From assembly GCA_030263615.1 (NCBI GenBank), contig SZPH01000028.1:1-36422 (forward strand): 36,422 bases of DNA. Direction: 5' to 3'. Both the position numbers and the translations under genes were made by a program. Below the pieces are notes generated by a model. The model was not told where the DNA came from. It ran no database searches and was given only the letters and a program-made list of their open reading frames with translations. Source of the DNA: Villigracilis sp900696595 (lineage in GTDB: Bacteria > Chloroflexota > Anaerolineae > Anaerolineales > Villigracilaceae). Shown piece after piece: positions 7,320 through 14,215 of the stretch. The number at the start of each line of letters is the position of its first letter. Within the stretch, counting starts at the first letter, position 1.

Positions 7320-7736
7320 TTATTCCTTCGGCGTCTTTGGGGGTTCAATCTGATTTACATGGAGCGTGAATTCGTCTTTTTGATCCTTGTCAATCAACAA
7401 AACGAACAAATATCGGCCTGGTTTCGTAAAAACAACGTCCTTCAACTCGAACATAATATTCACTTCGGGCTTTTTACCATCCTGCCCTCTTGGAACATCG
7501 AACTCGCCTGAGATATCCACAATATGATTGGCGTCCGCGTCCATTAATAGTATCGTGAAACTCCGCCGCTGTCCGTATTCGCTGATTTCAGGCGAAAGTT
7601 TGGCGATCAAATACATCGAAGAATGGCGCGCCGGGAAATTAAATGAATTGACGCTGTTGAAAATACCCATCACGTTCAGTTTTCCGTCGCCGGTAATGTT
7701 GGCGTAATCCGCAACAAGGAACAAAAGGGGTTTCAT
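7320..7736 (-). CDS. DUF6941-like protein of unknown function
   Basis: This 138-residue soluble protein with a predicted beta-rich fold starts MKPLLFLVADYANITGDGKLNVMG. That opening (LxxADYANxxxDGKLNVxGIF) is characteristic of a family I recall as DUF6941, whose function is unknown. No catalytic motif, signal peptide or membrane segment is visible. AGGAGA lies just upstream of the ATG, and a TATAAT box follows at the expected distance. It is the first gene of an operon with hicA (2-bp gap) and hicB. Its function cannot be told from sequence. Confidence 0.7.
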   Translation of the reverse strand: MKPLLFLVADYANITGDGKLNVMGIFNSVNSFNFPARHSSMYLIAKLSPEISEYGQRRSFTILLMDADANHIVDISGEFDVPRGQDGKKPEVNIMFELKDVVFTKPGRYLFVLLIDKDQKDEFTLHVNQIEPPKTPKE

Positions 7737-7740
7737 TTTT

Positions 7741-7766
7741 TCTCCTCTACTGTTATGAAAATTATA
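7741..7766 (-). promoter_or_regulatory. -10 box and ribosome binding site of the DUF6941-hicAB operon
   Basis: On the minus strand TATAAT (7766-7761) lies about 25 nt before the start codon, and AGGAGA (7746-7741) gives the ribosome binding site. No clear -35 box is seen at 17 bp. Confidence 0.45.
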
Positions 7767-7905
7767 TCAAACATTAAAAATCGCCGATTGCAAGATTCCG
7801 ATCTGTCCTCCGCCCGTTCGCGCCCCGACAACGAAACTGATCATTAAATTCAAAGCGTCGCCTCTTTCGCGCCGCGTCGAGAGTCCGAAAAAAGAAGACT
7901 CTTTC

Positions 7906-9147
7906 ATGCTAAACTTCCCATCTATGAACCGTTTGACAACGCTCTCCACCCGTTATCCCCGCCAATACTGGCTGATGATTCTCGGAATCGTCATCTCCAC
8001 CGCAGGCGGGAGCATGGTCTGGCCCTTCATGCTCATCTACGCCGGAGGAAAACTGGGCTTGCCGCTCAGCGCGGTCGCATCGCTGATCTCCATCAACGCC
8101 GGAGTGAGTCTCTTCTCGTCGTTCCTGGCCGGTTCGCTCGCCGACAAAATCGGGCGCAAAGCCGTAATGGTCGCCAGCCTCGCCATGATCGGCGGCGCAT
8201 ACGCCTTCATGGTTCAAGCCGAAACCTACCTCCATTTTGCGATCCTGATGGCATTCATCGGCCTGTCCACCCCGCTCTACCAGGTCGGCGCGGACGCAAT
8301 GCTGGCGGACATGATCCCCGCCGAGCAAAGAACCGACGCCTACGCCATCAACCGCATCGCCCACAACGCCGCCTTCGGCATCGGGCCTGCCATCGGCGGA
8401 GTCCTCGCCTCGACCTCCTACACCCTCGCCTTCTACGGAGCCGCCATCGGGTTCGCCGCCTACAGCGTAATCTGGATTCTCTTCGCGCGGGAAACGCTCA
8501 AAGTCCAGCCTGAAGCGCGGGAAAACATCCGCCTCGACCTGAACGGTTATCCGCGCATCTTCAAAGACAAAACCTACATGGCATTCGTGGCCTTCTTCGC
8601 GCTGGGCATGGTCGCCCCCTCCCTCGTGTGGATCCTCATGCCCGTCTACGCCAAAACCAACTACAACATCCTCGAAGCGCTCTTCGGCTGGATACCGACC
8701 ACCAACGCCGCCATGTGCGTTTTCATTCAATACGCCGTCACCAACGTCACCCGCAGGTATAAAACCCTGCCGGTCCTCGCAACGGGGATGCTCCTTTACG
8801 CGCTCGGCGTGGGCAGTGTGGCGCTTGCAAGCGGCTTCTGGGGCTTTTGGGTCAGCATGGTCGTCATCACTTTCGGGGAACTAACCGTCGTCCCGACCGC
8901 CAGCAAATATGTGGCGGATATTTCGCCCGAAGATATGCGCGGGAGATACATGAGTCTTTACTGGTTTGGCTGGGGAATCTCGCGCATGCTGGCCCCGCTC
9001 ATCGGCGGCTTTCTCAATGATGTCGTCTCGCCCCAATCCATTTGGGTTGGAGGATTCGTCATCGGCTCGATCAGCGTCCTCGGCTTGATCCTGCTCAACC
9101 GGTTGAGCGGCCGCCGAAGCGCCGCCTCCTCCCCCGCCGGGGGTTGA
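7906..9147 (+). CDS. MFS-family transporter
   Basis: A 413-residue polytopic membrane protein with about twelve hydrophobic segments. The conserved MFS motif A follows the second segment (GSLADKIGRKAVM, about residues 78-91). Such proteins are proton-coupled or facilitated transporters. The sequence looks closest to drug/multidrug-efflux-type MFS members, but the substrate cannot be predicted. Two starts are possible, ATG 7906 and ATG 7924; neither has a strong ribosome binding site, and the second puts fewer residues before the first membrane segment. It is alone on the plus strand, divergent from the hicAB operon and convergent with the GNAT gene. Confidence 0.85.
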   Translation: MLNFPSMNRLTTLSTRYPRQYWLMILGIVISTAGGSMVWPFMLIYAGGKLGLPLSAVASLISINAGVSLFSSFLAGSLADKIGRKAVMVASLAMIGGAYAFMVQAETYLHFAILMAFIGLSTPLYQVGADAMLADMIPAEQRTDAYAINRIAHNAAFGIGPAIGGVLASTSYTLAFYGAAIGFAAYSVIWILFARETLKVQPEARENIRLDLNGYPRIFKDKTYMAFVAFFALGMVAPSLVWILMPVYAKTNYNILEALFGWIPTTNAAMCVFIQYAVTNVTRRYKTLPVLATGMLLYALGVGSVALASGFWGFWVSMVVITFGELTVVPTASKYVADISPEDMRGRYMSLYWFGWGISRMLAPLIGGFLNDVVSPQSIWVGGFVIGSISVLGLILLNRLSGRRSAASSPAGG

Positions 9148-9240
9148 TTCTGCCCATCAAATTTTTTCCACGCCGCATCCCCGCGCCCCGCCGCAGGCGG
9201 ATTCTACCCATCGAATTTTTTCCACGCCGCATCCCCGCGC
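9146..9240. repeat. Two direct copies of a 41-bp sequence (54-bp period)
   Basis: The sequence starting GATTCTGCCCATCAAATTTT at 9146 recurs at 9200 with two differences. Each copy runs to CCACGCCGCATCCCCGCG. It lies in the space between convergent genes and contains no gene. Confidence 0.7.
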
Positions 9241-9271
9241 GGGGATAAACCCCCGCGCTACTCCTACAAAC

Positions 9272-9286
9272 CCCGCTAAAGCGGGC
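9272..9286. terminator. Weak hairpin between convergent genes
   Basis: CCCGC and GCGGG surround a TAAA loop, followed by CTTGCTTTC on the plus strand. It lies just after the GNAT stop and may end either transcript. The T-run is poor. Confidence 0.35.
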
Positions 9287-9292
9287 TTGCTT

Positions 9293-9892
9293 TCATCCCC
9301 CGTCCCGTAGCGCCAACATCTCCGCCAGTTTCCTTTTCACTCCGGGCCATTCCGAATCAATGATCGAATAAAACACCGAATCGCGGATTCTCCCATCCGG
9401 CAGGATCATGTGATTGCGAAGCGTCCCCTCCTTCACCGCGCCGATGCGTTCGATGGCTTTCTGCGAACGAATGTTGAGCGAATCCGTTTTGATCTGCGCG
9501 CGGATGATGTTGAGCGTCTCGAAGGCGTGTGTCAATAGGAGAAGTTTACATTCCGTGTTGACAGCCGTGCGCTGAAATTCCGGCCCGTACCAGGTGCCGC
9601 CCACCTCCAGCCCGCGATTGGCGCGGTCAATGTTCAGGTAGCGGGTCGAACCGGCAACGCGCCCCGAGGCGAGATGAATGACGGCAAAGGGCAGGTCGGT
9701 CCCTTTTTTCTCGCGGGCAAGCAGGTCTTCCACAAAACGGCGGAAGTCTGTTTCGGTGTTCATTTCGCCGTAGAGCATGAACTTCCAAAAATCGTGCCCC
9801 CTGCCGATCTCCGCAAGTTCCGCGATATGTTGTTCGCCCAACGGCTCAAGACGGACGTGTTTGCCCGTTAATGTAACGCGTTGTATTTCCAT
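9293..9892 (-). CDS. GNAT-family N-acetyltransferase (RimJ/RimL-like)
   Basis: A 199-residue protein of the GCN5-related acetyltransferase fold, which moves an acetyl group from acetyl-CoA to an amine. The order of elements matches the RimJ/RimL group: TGKHVRLEPL at the start, VAGSTRYLNI, the GGTWYGPEFQRTAVNTECKLLLL region in place of the usual acetyl-CoA loop, then NIRSQKAIERIGAVKEGTLR and a C-terminal RDSVFYSIIDSEW. The substrate is unknown. I chose the ATG at 9892, one base after the stop of the M42-like peptidase gene. A TTG at 9913 would overlap that gene by 20 bp and add seven residues. It is the last gene of the STAND-murF-murE operon. Confidence 0.85.
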   Translation of the reverse strand: MEIQRVTLTGKHVRLEPLGEQHIAELAEIGRGHDFWKFMLYGEMNTETDFRRFVEDLLAREKKGTDLPFAVIHLASGRVAGSTRYLNIDRANRGLEVGGTWYGPEFQRTAVNTECKLLLLTHAFETLNIIRAQIKTDSLNIRSQKAIERIGAVKEGTLRNHMILPDGRIRDSVFYSIIDSEWPGVKRKLAEMLALRDGG

Positions 9893-9893
9893 T

Positions 9894-11336
9894 TCAGCCC
9901 AGCCGCGCCTCAACCGCTTCTCTTATCCGTGAAAACGCCGCGCGCGACCTGTCAAGCACAAATTCGACGAAATTATCGTGAAAATATCTTTGTCCCTTCA
10001 GCCTTGCCCTGGCGCCCCATGCGATGGCGCTTCTTTCAGCCTTTAACCTTCGTGCTGTTTTTGGGTCGGGAGTCAAGTCTGTTTCTTTCAAGCGTCTCGC
10101 CAACCCCGCGCCGCCGCCTGAGACTGGCTCGCCGCTTCGCATCAACACATCCAGCATGATATTGCCCGCCGCCGCCACATCAGACAGGCGGACCTCCTCG
10201 GGGACAATCTCGCCATTTTTACCGATATTATGTTTCAAGGGATTGGGAACGGACAGCGTGGCAATGTTTCCAGTCAACCCATATAAAGAAAATGCCGTTC
10301 CATTGCACGCGCCGCCAAAAACAGTATGTTGAAAAACCGGAGAAACCCGCCGGGCAGCCGCAAGCAAAAGTTCCTCCGACAAGTTGGGTTGCCCGGGAAA
10401 TTGATAGCCATATACGCAATCCATGTCGTTAACTTTTATAGCAACGCCCAGGTCGGGTCCCGGCAAGGGCAGGTCCAGCGTTTTGTAAATGGAGGAAACC
10501 CGCCCTCCAGGCTGACGAAAATCCACAGCGTCGGCATCCTCTTCAAGCCGCAAGCCTTTCAACGATGAACCGTCAAATTTTCGCTCCTTGCCGGTAAGCG
10601 CCACCGGCTCCATGGATTCAAGCACAATGACCGACCAATTCGAATCCAGCCTGCCAATGGGCATCCGTCCGCGCATGGCAATTCCGGCAGCCGAGGCTTC
10701 GAACACCTCCTCAAGAAACGTAAAGACAAAGGTTACATCCAGGTCGGGAAATTGGGCGGGCGAAAGCGCGATCTGCTCTATCAACGCCAACATGACATCG
10801 GTGACGATCATATTATCGGCGGAATACATCAGCAATTTATCGTTCTGAAGTTCAAAATCCGGGACGTTCCACATGCCGTGTGAGTTATTCTCGATCCGCC
10901 TCTCGGGTTCGAGGCGGGCGTTGAAACCGTTCATGCCGGTAAGCGGCGCCAGCCCGGTAAATTCGCCTTTTGGGTTGTATATTCTTAGATCAATATGGCC
11001 GTGCTTCTTCAACAGCCCGGCAATTCTTTTGAAACCGAGGCTGCCAAACCCAAAACCGTTGCCCTGGGAGTTGAAAACAAAACCGGGGTGATCGAGATGC
11101 GAGTCGATCAAAAGCGGACGACAAGCCCTGCCCCTGCGAAAGTGCACATACAAGGCGAACTCATCCATCCAGAATACGCCGTGCGAACGACTGCTCGTCC
11201 GGGAGATTTCAGGGATGCTCCATTCGTCCAATAACGCCATGATTTTAGTCAATACGGGCCCGTATAAAAACGGCGAATTTGGGATCCCGGAAAATTCCCT
11301 TGCAAAATATAAAACGCGCGAAGCAATATCGTTCAT
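9894..11336 (-). CDS. M42-like metallopeptidase, diverged
   Basis: A 480-residue protein that resembles M42 (tetrahedral aminopeptidase/glucanase-type) peptidases but is longer. All metal-site positions can be matched: H80 and D82 in DSHLDHPGF, D174 in SADNM, the E209-E210 pair in FLEEV, E240 in VLES (often Asp in the family), and H369 in NPLKHN. The last 80 residues are an extension rich in basic residues with no clear match. M42 enzymes are cytoplasmic dinuclear-metal aminopeptidases. The start codon directly follows the murE stop with no gap, so the two are very likely co-translated, which hints at a role in cell wall peptide handling. That role is inference. Confidence 0.7.
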   Translation of the reverse strand: MNDIASRVLYFAREFSGIPNSPFLYGPVLTKIMALLDEWSIPEISRTSSRSHGVFWMDEFALYVHFRRGRACRPLLIDSHLDHPGFVFNSQGNGFGFGSLGFKRIAGLLKKHGHIDLRIYNPKGEFTGLAPLTGMNGFNARLEPERRIENNSHGMWNVPDFELQNDKLLMYSADNMIVTDVMLALIEQIALSPAQFPDLDVTFVFTFLEEVFEASAAGIAMRGRMPIGRLDSNWSVIVLESMEPVALTGKERKFDGSSLKGLRLEEDADAVDFRQPGGRVSSIYKTLDLPLPGPDLGVAIKVNDMDCVYGYQFPGQPNLSEELLLAAARRVSPVFQHTVFGGACNGTAFSLYGLTGNIATLSVPNPLKHNIGKNGEIVPEEVRLSDVAAAGNIMLDVLMRSGEPVSGGGAGLARRLKETDLTPDPKTARRLKAERSAIAWGARARLKGQRYFHDNFVEFVLDRSRAAFSRIREAVEARLG

Positions 11337-12878
11337 TTACCTGTTCACCTTACCGGAAGTTTTTAATTTTCGATCAATACAATCCTTCACGACTGCGACT
11401 TCATCCCATGCCTGTTCGACCCCGCCGCGGGCAATGGAGTCTTCGTGCCCTTTCCCTGCAACAATCACAATATCCCCCGGCTCAGCCATCTCGATTCCGC
11501 GCCAAATGCCCTCGCGTCTTTCCCGAACGCACCAAAAATCCACGTTCCGCGCGCGATTGACCCGCTCGCAACCTGCCGCAATTTCATCCAGGATATCGCC
11601 GACGTCCTGCGAATACCAGTCCACCGCCGTAATGACGATTTTATCGGAGAGTTTCCCGGCGATCTCGCCCATGAGCGGGCGTTTTTCCACATCCCTTAAA
11701 CCTCCCGACAGTCCAAAAACAAGGATGACCCTGCCGCCGGTCACTGTGCGGGCAAATTTCAGCACATTTTCGATCGCATTCGGGGTGTGGGCGTAATCCA
11801 CATACACCAGAAAACCCTGCCCCCGCTCGATTTTTTGCATCCGCGCGCTGACCGACTTCAGCGCGGAAAGCCCGTCAATAATCGCCTGGACGGGCAGGCG
11901 CAGAGAGTAACAGGCGGCCATTGCGGCTAAGGCGTTGCTCGCGTTATGCGCGCCCACAAGCGACAGGGTAATCTGCAATGCGCCATCCGGCGTCAAAGCG
12001 TCGAAGGATGTCGAATCGCGCATGATCCGCAGGTTTTTCGCGCGAAAATCCGCCCTGCTGTCCTCGCGCAGGCTGTAAGAATACTTCATATCGGCAGGGA
12101 TTCGCGAAAGAAGATCGTAAGATTTATCGTCCTTGTTCAATATCGCCGTCCGGGGCATTCCGGGCTTGACGGAAGATTCTTCGCTCAACCCGCGAAACAA
12201 CAAGGATTTGGCGGATAGATATTCCTCGTAAGTGCGGTGGTAATTGAGGTGTTCGCGCGTCACATTGGTGATCACGGCTGTATCAAAATAACAGTGACGC
12301 ACCCTATGCTGACTCAGAGCGTGGGAGGTGGCTTCAACGACGGCATATTCACTCCCGCGGGAAAGCATGTCGGCAAGAAACGCCTGCATCTGAACGGCGT
12401 TGGGCGTGGTCACATGCACCCCGATATCAACAGTCCTTCCATCAATGACCGCGCCGACGGTCGAAACCATGCCCGCTTTTTTCCCCGCAGCGGATAGAAT
12501 TGAATGGATCAAGGTCGTGGTGGTGGTCTTCCCGTCGGTCCCCGTCACGCCGATCATCCCAAGCCTGGAGGCGGGAAAGCCATAAAATCGGGCAGCCATG
12601 GTTGCCAGGTCTTTTCTTGGATCCGCAATGCGAAGATAAGGCGTCCGCCCTCCCAAATCAATCCCCTCCCTTTGCCCGACAACAGCCGCCGCGCCGCGCT
12701 CCAAAGCCTGCCGGATAAACCGATGTCCGTCCGTTTCTTCGCCGGGTATTGCAACAAAAAGATTTCCGGGGGCAATCAGGCGCGAGTCTTCGGCGATGCC
12801 GGAAATCTCGACATCCAACGACCCGACCTTCTCTGCATCCATGACGCTCAAGTCTGAAACGATCTCCCTCAGCAACAT
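11337..12878 (-). CDS. murE: UDP-MurNAc-tripeptide synthetase MurE, unusual specificity loop
   Basis: MurE adds the third amino acid to UDP-MurNAc-L-Ala-D-Glu with ATP in the cytoplasm. The 513-residue protein has the three Mur-ligase domains: the N-terminal UDP-binding domain (SRLIAPGNLFVAIPG), the ATP loop GTDGKTTTT (113-121), TTPN/EATSHALSQHRV, the carbamylated-lysine position K224 (YLSAKSLLF), DYAHTPNA (361-368) and the C-terminal AGKGHED. In most MurE proteins DNPR (mDAP type) or a close variant follows about 15 residues after KRPLMG. Here that segment reads TAVDWYSQD (417-425). So the third residue added cannot be read from the usual rule, and a MurE-like paralogue is possible. It lies 2 bp after murF. 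Confidence 0.9.
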   Translation of the reverse strand: MLLREIVSDLSVMDAEKVGSLDVEISGIAEDSRLIAPGNLFVAIPGEETDGHRFIRQALERGAAAVVGQREGIDLGGRTPYLRIADPRKDLATMAARFYGFPASRLGMIGVTGTDGKTTTTTLIHSILSAAGKKAGMVSTVGAVIDGRTVDIGVHVTTPNAVQMQAFLADMLSRGSEYAVVEATSHALSQHRVRHCYFDTAVITNVTREHLNYHRTYEEYLSAKSLLFRGLSEESSVKPGMPRTAILNKDDKSYDLLSRIPADMKYSYSLREDSRADFRAKNLRIMRDSTSFDALTPDGALQITLSLVGAHNASNALAAMAACYSLRLPVQAIIDGLSALKSVSARMQKIERGQGFLVYVDYAHTPNAIENVLKFARTVTGGRVILVFGLSGGLRDVEKRPLMGEIAGKLSDKIVITAVDWYSQDVGDILDEIAAGCERVNRARNVDFWCVRERREGIWRGIEMAEPGDIVIVAGKGHEDSIARGGVEQAWDEVAVVKDCIDRKLKTSGKVNR

Positions 12879-12880
12879 TT

Positions 12881-14209
12881 TTAAACGCTCTCCGGTTCTT
12901 TTGTCTTCCAGCTTTTTTCCTGGCGCACCAACACTTCAGCCGGTTTCAGGTCTGAAGCAAGCAAAGCCTCGACAATATTTTCCATTCGCATTCCCGCAGA
13001 ACCTTTCACAAGGATGACATCGCCGGACGCCGGGGTAAAAATCCTGGAAAGGGAGGCAAGAGCATCAGCCTGATTTGAAAAACAAGCCCGGGAGTCCTCT
13101 TCCGCCAAATGTCGGCGAAGAACCGCGCTTCTCATGCGGGCGCCGACAAAGATCGCCACATCTGCGCCCTCCAAGGCGGCATTTACGACCCGGCTATGAG
13201 CCTCCTCCTCCGTCGCGCCCAGTTCCAACATATCGCCCATAATGGCTATCTTGCGCGATCCTTTTCGTTGTCGCAATACGTCCAACGCTTCCAGACTCGA
13301 ACTGAGAGACGCGTTATAAGTGTCGTCTATGATGACCGCGTCGTTCCTTCCCGGCAGCAGGTTGAGTCTCCCCTTCTCCGGGCGGATACCGCTCAAACCC
13401 GCATTGATCGTCTCATCGTCGAGACCAAGCGCAACGCCGACTGCGTAAGCCGCCATCGCTGTGCTTATTCGATACCCTCCAAGCAGGGGAACGTCAACTT
13501 TAATATGGGACGGATTAATATCCGCCGCAGAGTCGCTTCCATAAGAAATCACCCGCCCCTTACAGCGAAGGCGCATTTCCGCAACCCGCAAATCGTCCTG
13601 ATTCAAGCAGGCGACTCCCTGTTCGGTCAAGGCGTCCACCAGTTCGCCCTTGGCAAGGGCAATGTTATCCAGCGAACCCATTCTTTCGAGATGAACCGGC
13701 TGGACGTTGGTCACGACGGCAATCGAGGGTTTGATCCATTTGCAGAAGTTGACTATATCCCCGCGTTGATACGCGCCCACTTCAGCGATAAATTTCTGAT
13801 TCGGGCGGGTTATTTCGTTCAATACGGTCAGCGACGCCCCCAAAAGGGTGTTCAAGTTGCCGGTCGGCGTCACGACGTCAAAAACCCGGTCGAGAGTCGC
13901 AACAACCGCCCGCTTTGTCGTTGTTTTTCCCACAGAGCCGGTGATCGCTATCACCTGCGTTTGAAGATCGTCCAGCCGTTTCTGCGCCTCCCAAGCCAGG
14001 TACGTCAGACAATCCTCCACCCGCGCGACTTCGACGCTTGAAGTTGGAACGCTTCGCGTGGCGTCAGCCCGGTCAACGATCAAACGAGTCGCCCCCTGTT
14101 TTACCGCCGCTTCCAGAAAATCATGTCCGTCGAATTTTTCGCCCCGGATGGCGACAAACGTGTCGCCGCGCCGCAACGTGCGGGTATCAATCGAGAATCG
14201 AGAATTCAT
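12881..14209 (-). CDS. murF: UDP-MurNAc-tripeptide:D-Ala-D-Ala ligase MurF
   Basis: MurF adds D-Ala-D-Ala to UDP-MurNAc-tripeptide and completes the cytoplasmic precursor. Visible motifs are IDTRTLRRGDTFVAIRGEKFDGHDF in the N-terminal domain, the ATP loop GSVGKTTT (91-98), GNLNTLLGASLTVLN, EVGAYQRGDI, TNVQPVHLERMGS, DDTYNAS and MGDMLELG. The protein has 442 residues. It begins right at the substrate-binding strand, without the short segment that usually precedes it, and the next in-frame codon upstream is the STAND stop, so no earlier start exists. No Shine-Dalgarno is seen; translation probably depends on coupling to the STAND gene, whose stop is 6 bp away. Confidence 0.95.
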   Translation of the reverse strand: MNSRFSIDTRTLRRGDTFVAIRGEKFDGHDFLEAAVKQGATRLIVDRADATRSVPTSSVEVARVEDCLTYLAWEAQKRLDDLQTQVIAITGSVGKTTTKRAVVATLDRVFDVVTPTGNLNTLLGASLTVLNEITRPNQKFIAEVGAYQRGDIVNFCKWIKPSIAVVTNVQPVHLERMGSLDNIALAKGELVDALTEQGVACLNQDDLRVAEMRLRCKGRVISYGSDSAADINPSHIKVDVPLLGGYRISTAMAAYAVGVALGLDDETINAGLSGIRPEKGRLNLLPGRNDAVIIDDTYNASLSSSLEALDVLRQRKGSRKIAIMGDMLELGATEEEAHSRVVNAALEGADVAIFVGARMRSAVLRRHLAEEDSRACFSNQADALASLSRIFTPASGDVILVKGSAGMRMENIVEALLASDLKPAEVLVRQEKSWKTKEPESV

Positions 14210-14215
14210 GCCAGT

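Noticed and set aside
7909..8730. A 273-codon minus-strand frame rich in Gly, Asp and Glu
   Set aside because: Antisense to the MFS transporter, whose motif A and membrane segments are convincing.
13109..14041. A 310-codon plus-strand frame
   Set aside because: Antisense to murF, no ribosome binding site and no recognisable motif.
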